Shown: positions 13,107-24,400 of the stretch, one piece after another
Layout of the letters: each line of letters begins with the position of its first letter
Numbering within the stretch: the first letter of the stretch is position 1
NCBI GenBank assembly: GCA_911728435.2
Contig: OU452202.1
Location: 19,447,135 to 19,511,134 of the forward strand
Length of the DNA stretch: 64,000 nucleotides
Reading direction: 5' to 3'
DNA from: Apoderus coryli
Lineage: Eukaryota > Arthropoda > Insecta > Coleoptera > Attelabidae
The notes under the pieces: generated by a model
What the model was told of the DNA's origin: nothing
Databases searched by the model: none
Seen by the model: the letters and a program-made list of their open reading frames with translations, nothing else
Program-made: the position numbers and the translations under genes

Positions 13107-13330
13107 TAATAATAATAAAGCGTCTTTATTGTAATTTCAAAATATTACATTACAACATGAAATTACAAAGGCGAAGTTTAGCCTGTAAATAGGCCTTATC
13201 ATTGGGATCTCGAAAAGGGAAAGAGATACAAAGTCCGTTAAGTGGAGACAAAGCTGCCCCTAACAATTTTCCGTTTCGAAAGTTCTAAGATTTCGGTTAT
13301 TTTCGGAGAAAAAAAACAAAATATCAGTAT
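13107..13330 (-). mobile_element. LINE 3'-end fragment
   Basis: The minus strand ends GAAATTACAATAAAGACGC followed by TTATTATTATTATG, a LINE-type tail. It resembles the 3' end at 7228-7260. No coding part is recognisable. Confidence 0.45.
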
Positions 13331-13785
13331 ACACTGAAAATGAAAAGCATTTTCAATTCAAAAATAGGTAGTATATCACACGTATTGGTTTAAACAAGTT
13401 TTCAGTGATTTTAGCTAATTAATTAATTATTAAAAAAAAATCGCACTAGTTTGGCACTTATTTTGCGTAAAACATTCACCTGAGAAAGACGTTTTTTTAA
13501 TAACTTCAAATTTTTCTTGAAAAATTACAGGAAACATAATCACATTATATCCGTGTCCATATAAAGAACAAAAAAAAATATCTTTTCATACAAAAAATGA
13601 ATGAATGAAAATTAAAAAAAGAGAACAAAAATAACAGAATAAACCATCAAAACATAATTCAATATAATAACAGAAACTACAAAAAGTTTAAATAACAGCT
13701 AAAAATACTGAAAACTTGTTTAAACTATTACGTGTGATACATCACCTATTTTTGAATTGAAAATGGCTTTAACAATAAAAAATCC

Positions 13786-14212
13786 AGGGTCGTATTTAAC
13801 AAAACGAAGTTGATGATGGTTTTTCAAGAACGAAACGTCGTAGTGAAAATTTGTAAACGCTATCTGTTTCTTCTCAAAAAGTGACAATGAGGAACTGCTT
13901 TTAATTTTTTTATATCTGTAAAAATAATGTCAGAAATAAATAAAAACTAAAATCGCAAAAAATCGTTTTTCTCGAAAACGGCTAAAGTTAGTTTACTTTT
14001 TAAAACACCATTTAAAAGTAGTTTAAATTGTACAACTTTTCTCTAATTTAAGTATTATTTTTTCCTGACTTCATTTACGGATGAATTTTAAAAAATAAAT
14101 TGCAGATTCACATTTTCACTTTTTCTGGTCTATCCAATGATGTTAAAACTTTTGGCACCCGACGTTTCATCTTACGCAGCCATCATCAACTTGTTGTTTT
14201 AATACGGACCTG
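13786..14212. repeat. Inverted pair of degraded hammerhead-like termini
   Basis: The plus strand at 13786-13840 contains GTCGTATT, UUGAUGA at 13810-13816 and CGAAACGTCG. The minus strand from 14212 down to 14160 contains the same series: GTCCGTATT, UUGAUGA at 14189-14183, then GAAACGTCG. The two segments face each other across about 320 bases. The core reads U where a hammerhead needs C at its first position, so neither copy should be active. Confidence 0.5.
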
Positions 14213-14854
14213 TTTTTTTAAATATTTGGATCTGAAAGCGCGTAAATGAATTTAAAAAAATACGTACAATATACAGTAATTGTCAATTTGTATATATACT
14301 AATCGTAACAATAAAACGAATTCAGTTCCGTTTATGATGACGTGCGATATAATACTCCAGTCTCCATATCCTATTCCATATAAAATAAATTTCCTTTTAA
14401 CGTCAGCCACTTTAATATCGGGAAACATTTCATCATTGTTCAATTTCATCTCTCGACCAAATCTTGTGTTTGAATTCAAGTCCTCGAGGATTTTCAAAAA
14501 CAATTACATTTGATTGCAGTGTTTTAAAGGATTACAATAGGTATGTATTTACATTATATCTTCTGCGAGTTCTGCCGCCATCGCATTGGTGTTACAGAAT
14601 TTTCAACGTACGTACTTATAATGCAGTACACGAGTTTTGGGAATATAAATTATATTTTTAGTTGGCATTTTATAAAAGGAGGTTTATGTGACAATCTTTA
14701 AAAAAAAGTTTTAGAGCTTTAGAAGGAATATTAATAATAGCTTAATAGAAATAGGAAGTCAGCTATACGAATCTTACCTACGTCTTAAATTAATAAAAAT
14801 CAGAATCTGGGAACACTACTACTATTTTAAAACTTTTTTTTTTGATTTCTTGAA

Positions 14855-15007
14855 CCTTCTTTTTAATTAGTTTTTGACTTTTTTCTTGGAAATGAAGTTC
14901 AACCATTTAAAGATGTACACTTAATTGAAACTGTATAATTTCATGTCAATTATTCCCCCTTTTTTTTTCTTCAACGTTTCGATAGGCTATGCTATCTTCT
15001 TCAGGAA
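14855..15007 (-). repeat. Repeat carrying a hammerhead-like terminus (family B, copy 1)
   Basis: Read on the minus strand, this repeat has the hammerhead-like motif first (15007-14971). About 95 bases later comes the segment GGTTGAACTTCATTTCCAAG. The same order and similar wording occur on the minus strand at 59226-59085, which identifies the two as copies of one family. Confidence 0.6.
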
Positions 15008-15008
15008 C
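14970..15008 (-). ncRNA. Hammerhead ribozyme-like motif, family B
   Basis: On the minus strand the order is GUUC (5' arm of stem I), CUGAAGA (15004-14998), one extra A, stem II GAUAG/CUAUC around the loop CAUAGC, GAAAC (14980-14976), GUU, then GAAG. GUUC can pair with GAA of the 3' arm. All core positions of CUGANGA...GAAA are present. The extra A between the core and stem II is not in the textbook hammerhead, and stem III is only AC/GU, so activity is uncertain. Hammerheads with very short stem III are known from Penelope-like elements. Confidence 0.6.
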
Positions 15009-17141
15009 TAAAACATGTTTTTGAAGACAATACAAGACATTTTCAGTACCCTTTACATCGTTGAGTTTGTTTTAGCTTTGATATGTCTACATGAAAATAA
15101 TGTGGGTGTCATGGTTGGTGTTCCTAGTTTTCATAGTTGTAAAAATTACAAATAGAGAAATACTCATGCGTCCATCGTGGTGAATCTGTTTAAAGCAGCT
15201 CGAAAACAAAAACATATTTTCCACACACAGCACGAAACTAGTTTCCCTTCGTGGCCTTTTATTTTCCCCAGAAGGGTACAAAATTATGCCAAATAATTCA
15301 ATTAAATGTATTCTCTACGGAAACACTGTTTGAAAATAATAAATAAGTAAAAATAGTCAAAGAAAACCCGATTTGTATGACATTGTCATTATTGTGGTGA
15401 ATGACATTTGACGTTCAGCAATATACAATTTTAACATTATAAAATATACCTTTGTAGGTTTCATAATACTCGTATAAAAAAAAATCGGTTGTGTCACCCC
15501 AAAACCCGACAAGTTATAATATAATCAAAAATATATGACCTGCGTAACGAAACAGAATTTTAATAATAATTAAATTAAACTAAAAAAGGGTCTCGGAAGA
15601 CAGTTATACAAACGATTGTGGCCGTATTTTAGGTACATTATTTTAAATCCGTATTATCACGAAAACATCCACCACAAGCTACTGCACTACCATACCCATT
15701 ATAACACAATGAAAACTTGATAAGTTCCCATAAAATGGCAGCTTTCAAAACTTAAACAGGAATCAAATCATAATAGAAAATATTTGACCACAATCGGTTA
15801 CTGACACCACCTCAGCATCTCGTATCTGGAAATTCCACATTAGGGAAATAGAAAAACAGACTGTTTTACGTGATATAAAATTAATTCAGAACATTCCAAA
15901 TTCAAATACGCGCCTCAACCAAATAGTCTCTCACCAGGATATTTTGCAAACATTATAACCAAATGTCTCGAATTTTAACAAATTATTGAAAGTAACAAGG
16001 ATGAAAACCGCAACCGCAGTGTTAGAAAAAGGTAGCAGACTTCTAGGGCGCACCAACTAATAAAGTCATCCTATTACTATGATAAACAATTTTAGTACCA
16101 GTAAGATGGAGGTATATAAACAATAACAATAAATAATTCGTTAATAATTTTAGTATTAGTGTTAATTAAATTTAAACTAAACCAACCAACAAAATCAAGT
16201 GGAAAGGTAGTTTTGCTATTGTTGCTAATTTAATATAGTTTATTGTTTTGGCTTTGATTTGTCATGTCACGTTCTGGGTATTTAAAATCAATCCGAAATT
16301 AGTGCTACTAACAGTCTGCAGAGTTTTACGCTATCTAAAGGATACTCATTTAGGACCGAGTTAAGGTAAGATTTCGCAAAAATCTCCGGTACATCATAAC
16401 AGCAAAATTAAACCGTAACAAACCAAAAACTAATGGGTTGATCCTAGGATTCCCCCAAACTCATACATCAAAATTTAGCTCAATTGGTTTAAACGTTTAG
16501 GCGCTATCGTGGAAGAATACATACAGACACACACACACTATCTGTCTGGAAATGGTCTTAATCGTCTCAAGGAACATCAAAATGGTTATATCCGTCTTTA
16601 TCTCAAATTTTTTTTATCGCGTTTTCAATACTTTCCGTGTGTGGGAAAGCAAAAGAAATAGCAGCATAACGAGAACTTCTAGTCCCTACCTTTATTAATA
16701 TTGGCCGATCTTCTGAAGCTGGCCAGCTAACGTAGCGTTGGTCTGTATTCAAAAAACATTGGAACCCCATTATTATATTGAGACCTTGTTCACATACTTA
16801 GGTATCAATAAATAATTTTGCAGATACACCCGCTACAATGCTTCTCTAATTTTTACATAATATGTTCTACTTTAGGTGCTCCAAATCTCAAGTCAAGAGT
16901 TCTTTGTTGTTAACGTCTTCTACTACATTCTTTCATCTTGCTCGTTAACGATGATTGTAGTGAGTCACGGACTAGTACTAGCGCTGCCTCGAACAAGTAA
17001 GATTTTGATGCTAAATTCCAACGAATTATGACCTCTCTGGAAAACTGGCCACTATCTTCCAAGTGAATATTAGCCAGAAATCAGAAAGTCGACAGCAAAT
17101 AATGGACATAGAACAGAATGTTATTGTTGGATAATTCATAC
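15009..17141. other. Intergenic, nothing recognised
   Basis: The 64-residue minus-strand frame at 15087-15281 shows no known domain. A short CA repeat lies near 16530-16542. No other structure was seen. Confidence 0.3.
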
Positions 17142-18031
17142 AACTAAGGGTCAGTCACTTAGTCAATTTAAACGAGGAACCCTTCTTCTTATGGTGCCTA
17201 TCCGTTACGGATGTTGGACACTAACATGGCTATTCTTACTTTGTTGACTGCTGCCCTGAAAAGTCCGGTAGTGGTTAAGTTAAACCATTTTCGCTGGTTA
17301 TGCAGCCAGGATATTCTTCTTCGTCCTGGACCTCTTTTCCCATGCACTTTACCCTGAAGTATTGTCCGAAGCAGGTCATACCGTTGATCATTACGCATTA
17401 TATGGCCCAGGTATTCCAGTTTGCGACGTTTTATGGTTACGACTAGTTCGCGCTCTTTACCCATTCTATGTAGAACTTCTTCGTTGGTGACTCTGTCTGT
17501 GCAGGAAATCCTCAACATGCGTCTATAGCACCACATTTCGAATGCCTCGAGTCTTCCCAGTGACGCTTCAGTTAAGGTCCATGTCTCCACGCCATATAAA
17601 AGAACGGAGAACACGTAGCATTCTAGTAAACGAACTTTTATTTCCAGTTTTATATCGTGGCTGTTAAAGGTATTTTTCATTTTGACGAAAGCTGTTCTTG
17701 CCTTCTCGATCCTTATCTTAATTTCCGTCGATTGGTCCCACTATTCATTTAAGTTTGCACCCAAATAACAAAAGTTGGTGATTCGTGTTATAGGTTGTTG
17801 GTTAACTAGCAATTGACCAGGTGGTATCCTATTTTTGCTTATAACCATGTATTTGGTTTTTTTGATGTTAAAATCAAGCCCAAACCTGCTACTTACTTCT
17901 GCCACCCTGGTGTCTGCAGACCTTCAAGACTGTCTGCAAAAATGACAGTATCATCAGCGTATCTTATATTGAACCCTAGCTGCCGATACTAAGGGTCAGT
18001 GAGTCAGTAATTTAAAAGAGGTAGGCATACT
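17142..18031 (-). mobile_element. RTE-type LINE fragment with YADD box and flanking duplication
   Basis: The minus strand encodes the second half of a reverse transcriptase. IRYADDTVIFADSLEGLQ near 17975-17920 carries the catalytic YADD. After a frame shift and one stop come FGLDFNIKKTKYMVISK and an open stretch of 160 residues (17680-17198) with LEAFEMWCYRRMLRIS and LEYLGHIMRND. The 3' end runs into AAGAAG repeats at about 17180. Flanking it, ACTAAGGGTCAGT and TTTAAA(C/A)GAGG recur at 17142-17176 and 17987-18031, a diverged direct repeat of about 30 bases that looks like the target-site duplication. The same family occurs at 34085-35010. Confidence 0.75.
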
Positions 18032-18415
18032 ATTTCTTTTATTTACACAGGAATAAATCATGTATGTTTGTGAATGAAAATAAAATTCAAATAGACACTT
18101 AATTGTAATCCCAACCAAGTGCCTTGAGATGTCTCCATACAAATGAAATGTGTTTCCCACAGGAAAATGCAAAGAAAACTGAGAGCGCATGTTGTGGACA
18201 AAAACATGGTACACGCAAAGCGCGCCAAAACATAAAATAAAAATCACACAATTCTTTGCTCTGATATCAGTACATTCCTAATTTTCATTTTGAAAACAAC
18301 ATCAGGAAACTAACGTATACTTGAAATAAAAATAACACTAGTGTATTCAGTAAAGAGAATAATATAATTCTATATTTAGTGATTTTATTTTGTTTCAATT
18401 TTCACGTAAAAAAAA
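18032..18415. promoter_or_regulatory. 5' flank of the CCAP receptor gene
   Basis: The stretch before the receptor start codon has no gene. No convincing TATA box or initiator was singled out. The 5' untranslated exon, if there is one, was not identified. Confidence 0.25.
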
Positions 18416-21400
18416 ATGGAAACCAGTTTGAATAGTAATAATATATCATCATCGCTAAATTGGATGGAGAAGAATGAATCAGCTTTCAACAATGGTAATG
18501 GGACATCTTTGAATTCTTTCTATTTTTATGAGGTAAGGTATGTGTTTGACATTATTTTATACAAGCAAAAATAAATTGGAACGTATTAATGACGATAAAA
18601 TATGAGTGAATGAATGTTTATATTCAGATATCAATTTGTTTAAAGTTTTAAACGCAAATAGCATTTAAGGAGATACTATTAAAATATAATATAATATAAT
18701 TATACCATTACTTTTAGTACGGAGAAGGTTTTATGAGATTTTTGTCTTAATTTCACCAGAAATATGTATTGGTGGACTTCTTTTATAATAGGTCTGGAAT
18801 ATAATCGATGAGCAGGACTTTTGGCATATAAGACACGTTTTACCACCTTACCAAAACACTTTTTTTAATTTCGGCGCATGTTTTGCTGACACTGTTAACA
18901 TCCTCAGGAGAGTATTGAAACTCAGCGCATCAAAATAAAAAAAAAATTGTGAAGTGTACAGGGTGTCCCATTTTGGCTGCGTTTATTGGATATCTCGGTT
19001 ATGTTTAAAGATAAAACCCTGCGGATTTTGCGAACCTGAACTACTTTTTTGTGAGACAAAAGGTGCATTAACAAAATTGTCATAGCCCTCTTAATTTCCG
19101 AGTTACAAGGCGATATTAAAATTATTGCACTTTGGGACCTCTTCGTATCTCGTTTACCCTTTAACTTAGCGGGAAGATAAAAACTGACCCTGATAGAGGT
19201 TTTTTTGCATAGAATCCAGTCACGTATTTAAATTTTTTATGAGATATAAACCAAACTTATGTTCTCTTTCGCGACATAATATACAGGGTTCTTCATAATA
19301 GACTACCCATTTTAATATTTGAATTAAAATTTTTTAGTTAACAAAACAAACTTTTTATTTTACTAAATTACAGCTAACCCATTGGGATTTATGATAACTT
19401 ATAAATATTTGGCTAATTTAATTCTAACTTTTAAAAATCACGTCTTCTAAATGACCTCCACCAACTTCAACACATTTTTCAATATTAGATAAAAAGTGGT
19501 TCATTACATGGCGTAGCAAACCTTCGTCTATTCCTTCAACTTCTTCACGAATTTTGACTTTCAGTTCATCGGTTGTACCTGGACGACTCGCAAACATTTT
19601 CGCTTTTAAATATCCCCACAGGAAGAAATCAGGTGCCGTTAAGTTGGGGGACCTCAAAGGCCAAGGCAAATCTCCGAATCGAGAAATGAGTCGGCCATTA
19701 AACATTTATCGCAGGACCCTCTTTGAGTTTCTGGCAGTATTAGCTGTTGCCCCATCTTGTTGGAATAGTAAGGCCACAGTTTAACATAATATACGGTTAC
19801 TTCACCTCGTGTCGGAACGTTTGATGGTCATGTCTACAAAGCAATTCGCCGCGCTCGTAGTTATAGTATAATATCTTATAGTATATATACTAGCTGGCCA
19901 GAAATGTGGCTGGGAATGCGACGAGTCGATGCCGTTTTCAGCGTCTACTGAACGTTCTTATCTATAGTTAATATTCGATGGTAAGGCATTGTTTAGTAAT
20001 CCTACTCTATTTAATGCTGGAATGCGAAATGTCTCTAGCATATTAACGTAGCGCTCGGATGTTATTGTTACAGCACGGTTATTTTCATCTTCAAAAAAAT
20101 AAGGGCCAATAATACCATAAGATCCTACTCCACACCACACAACAACTTTTGGATTATGGAGGTTCTGTGTAAGGATTTCACGAGGATTTTCATTTGACCA
20201 GTATCTAAAATTCCTGTTTATCGACCATGCCGTTCAAATAAAAATTTGCTTCGTCGGTCATTAGGAGACTGTGAATTGCTTCTTGAAGTAAATCCAAAAA
20301 TTCTTGACAAAATGCTAACCTTGCTTATTTATCTTCATTGCTACGGTGCTGTGCCATTTGTTATTTATAGGGATGAAATTTTAAATCCCTTTGAAGAATT
20401 CGATCTAAGCTTCCCTTCGATATTTCTAGGATAAGGGTTTGTCGATTAGCAGACTTTGTAGGACTTCTCGTAAATGCAATTCTAACTCGTTCAATATTTT
20501 CTGGTGTACGAACTGTTCTTCGACGTCCAGGGTTCTCCAAATTTTGTACAGAACCATTTTCACGCCAATGACGAACCCATAACTTAACAGTTTTACCATT
20601 TGGCGCGGGGTCACGCGAGATAATCCCACAGAAAACAATCTATTTAGTTAACTCGTAGGGAATTTATTAATAATATAAAATGGGTGGTCTATTATGGGGA
20701 ACCCTGTATAATTATTATTGGCTCGGCTCAACATTTTATAATTATAAATAACATAACTAAACTATTTTTATTCATAATAACATATTAAGTAAATTAAGAA
20801 ACTTATTCCATAAAATGCAAATGTATGTGTTTTGACCATTTAAACTACTGAGATTTATTAAATACCACTGATGCTGGAACAATTGTTGTTCCGAAACATG
20901 TCTGGTGATTGTATCCTAATATGTAAGGAAAATTGAAAATTATATATTTGGATTTTGTGGAGCAGACGCCTTTTATTCATGTAATGAACCCGCTCCTCGT
21001 TGATGATGGAAAATTATTATTCTACTCGTATTAGTAAAACTTTTCAAATACTTCTCGTACATTTTATCTTTTACTTACTTAATAAATAGCTGTCAAGTGA
21101 ATGTTTTCACCAGGTGAAACACAGTTAATGCGGAAGGCATTAAAGAAATAAATTAGCGTAGTAAACTGCCGTTGTCTCTGGGTCGGACGTACAGTGCGGA
21201 GGCAGCGTATACTTTTTCGGTGTCTAAATGACTAATTTTCTTCTAATATTGAATAAGAAAATAAAGCACCGGACCATTGACATGAAAATCATTCTCTCGG
21301 AGTTTAAAAAATTACATGAAGGCCTAAGTTTTGATTCAACCAAGTCTAGTAGCGGTTTCGATGAAAAAAATGTTTAGTACATAAACGAATATTATGCGTT

Positions 21401-24400
21401 TATGCTAAGTAGCGACAAAAGCGTTTGTCAGAGACGCGTACTGCCCGCTCATATTTCCAAAACGTTGATATTTTCTAGGCAAAAATAATCATGAAAATTC
21501 TAATTCTGAGGGAGAAAGGAAACAAAGTGTGATTTTGTGTTTAACCTATATTAATTTTACTGTATATGAATAAAAAAAATATTTCTGAAACAGAATTTTA
21601 ATTAGCAACAGTAAACATAATTAAAGATTAGGGAAATTACTCTAACTGCTGCGCTGTTTTCAGAAAAAAAATGCGCGTCTGAATTGGGTATGTTCTGTTC
21701 GTTTATATTTGTTTCAATCTAAGACTAGCAATTTGTTAGCTAACCCTAATCCAAAAGAGAGATCTGACATTTATAAAATTAGTTGTAAGATAGATTTCTT
21801 ACATTTCTGTCACCTACTGCACCAACCATCACTGATCTGTTTCTGAGCTTTCTATTCATACAAACCAAGAAACTATAGTTAAGTCCTGCCGAATATATTG
21901 GTGATATAAGTTCTAGCCCAAATGAGCCTGTTATTCCAGAAATCGTCAAAAAAAAATCACAAATTGGTTATGAACGTCTCACACCAGGTATTATTAAAAG
22001 CTCTGCTTTTATGCATTTGCCTTTATTTATATTTATCAAACATTTATTTAAATCTGGAACAGGTGTGTCTGTATAATTTTAACAAGATTTTTGTGTTCTT
22101 AAAAAGATTGTTGATTAAAAAACTTAACTTTAGTTAAAATTAAAAAATAAACTATCATTTTTCATAATAACTGCGCTTACCTGATGTCAGCGTAAATATA
22201 ATTTACGCTGCTGGTGTGTACTACTTCCACTTGCTTCTTCCATATTAAAGTATGAGATATTAGAATATATTATGTTATTAAAAAACCAATATTTACGGTA
22301 CCTACCCATTTATTTTTTATAAAAATAGGTACTTAGGTACAATAAAAGTGGTATCGTTGTATTGCCCTCGAAGGCAACTATGCTGAATAATAAAATCGAA
22401 TTTTTGGAACATACAGAATATATTAATAACTGTATACCTACATATTTGGATGCTTATGAAAGTTTGCAAATTGTCCAAAAATAGTTGTGAATTATAAAAG
22501 ATGTAATTCGAAATGGCTGCATTAGTTTCTAAGTAGGAGTTAACTATATTTTGTAACGCAGTATCTTGTGCCTGGCCTGTTTATTTACTGTGTGTTTTTT
22601 GGTGAAGTGGTCTACTTATCCCAACTGTGGTTAAATAAACAAAAAACCGAAAAATCACGCTTGCGAAAGATTTTTTTAATATATTGTTAATATTTCGCGA
22701 ATGTGACACTGTTAAAAAATATAGTTGCGACTATGTAGATTTTTGTCAAGCTATTTATCGTCTTTTTAAGAAAGAATATAACTAAGTAGATTTCAACTAG
22801 CTTCATTAGCCTGGGAAGGGAGCAAAATGAACAAAATTTAATACAATTTCACAGTTTCCGAATGTTCTGCAAACGGTGCTGCAATTGTGAGGTGCAACAG
22901 CTGTTTCTTTAAGAAAAATATTTTATCTTATCATGAGTCAATCCATATATGAAAGCGCCATAGCCCCAAAAAAATATTATTAGATTTTGTTAAGACAATG
23001 TAATCACAAACAAAAAAACCGCTAATAAATAATCAACATATCGGGTCAAATTAAAGACAGAAAAAAAAACAAGTACGGCTATGTTTTAGAGTGAGCGTTT
23101 TTTATAGTAATGACTACCTGTCAGAAATTAAATTGGCAAGGAACACAGAAGTACAGATATACGTAAGATCATGCTATCTACATAAATAAAAAAGCTTTTT
23201 AACTTTAATTCATTGATATGATCTGAAAAAACATTACAGTTATATATGTTTTGACATAAAAATATCATCCACGTCAATTTGGTATTCAAAAATTATTTAA
23301 ACGCGTATAAACGTTGATATAATTTGATTTATACATTGTGCTGATGGATGCGTCAAGATTTTGTTTTCTTTTTTCGGGTGGAATTTTATAACCGAACAAC
23401 ATGACAGCATTTTATTAGCTTACGATTTTTTTGCTTTACGAAATCCACCCGTCAGGACGTCTGGGATACTTTTATCGTAAGCTGTGTAATAAGGGAGAAA
23501 AATCTGTTTAAAAATATCTTAGACCCTAATATTTAGCAACTGTTACAGAGTGGTGAGCTAAAATTGATGGCATATGAGTAATATGAATGTATAGTACAGC
23601 TCACGAAAAATGGTATATAGGGTATTTCATAATATATGTGCAGGACTTGAGGATGTGAAAGTTCGTCCAAAAATATGAAAAAAAGTTTCTATTAACTAAC
23701 CCTCTAAAATGCACCATTTTCGAGATTGAAAAAAAAATCAGTTTTTTGCGGATATCTCCGGAACCGTTTATCCTACAGAAAACAGATTTTATAAGCATTT
23801 TCTACTCATAATAAGCTATATTTGTGCAGGAATTTTTGTTTTTTAAAGTAATAATTGGTGAAGATTTTGAAGAGGTAGTGGGTGTTTTTCTTCCCAATTT
23901 CTACGCCACTGGAAAAAGTACGATTTTAATATACCCATTCGAACCGCCAATGTTTTCTACACAAAAAAGATACTCTCGGTTGGAAGCTCTAAAGTTGACC
24001 GTTTTCGAGAAAAATCAACTTGTCAAAAAACATGGTCAATTTTTTTAAATAATTTTAATTTTTGCTACTAATTAAACGAAATTTATTTAAACTTAGAACA
24101 AGTAACAAAACCAAACTAACTTCATAATTGCAAAATTAAAAAAAAAAATAAAAACAATACACAGTTAAATTAAATGTTGAAAATGTCCGCTAATTAGTTA
24201 TGATTTAAATAATTTTAATAGTTTTTAACATTTATTTTACGTGAGGTAATTTTCCACAAATGTGTATATAGATGTTTAAATGTTAAGCCATAAGTTTGTA
24301 GACATGAATGCGTGACTATGTTAATCTGAGCCACTGATGATGGAAATTTGAATTTCCGAAACATGTCTGGCATCTCAAAACATATTTGAACATATATATA

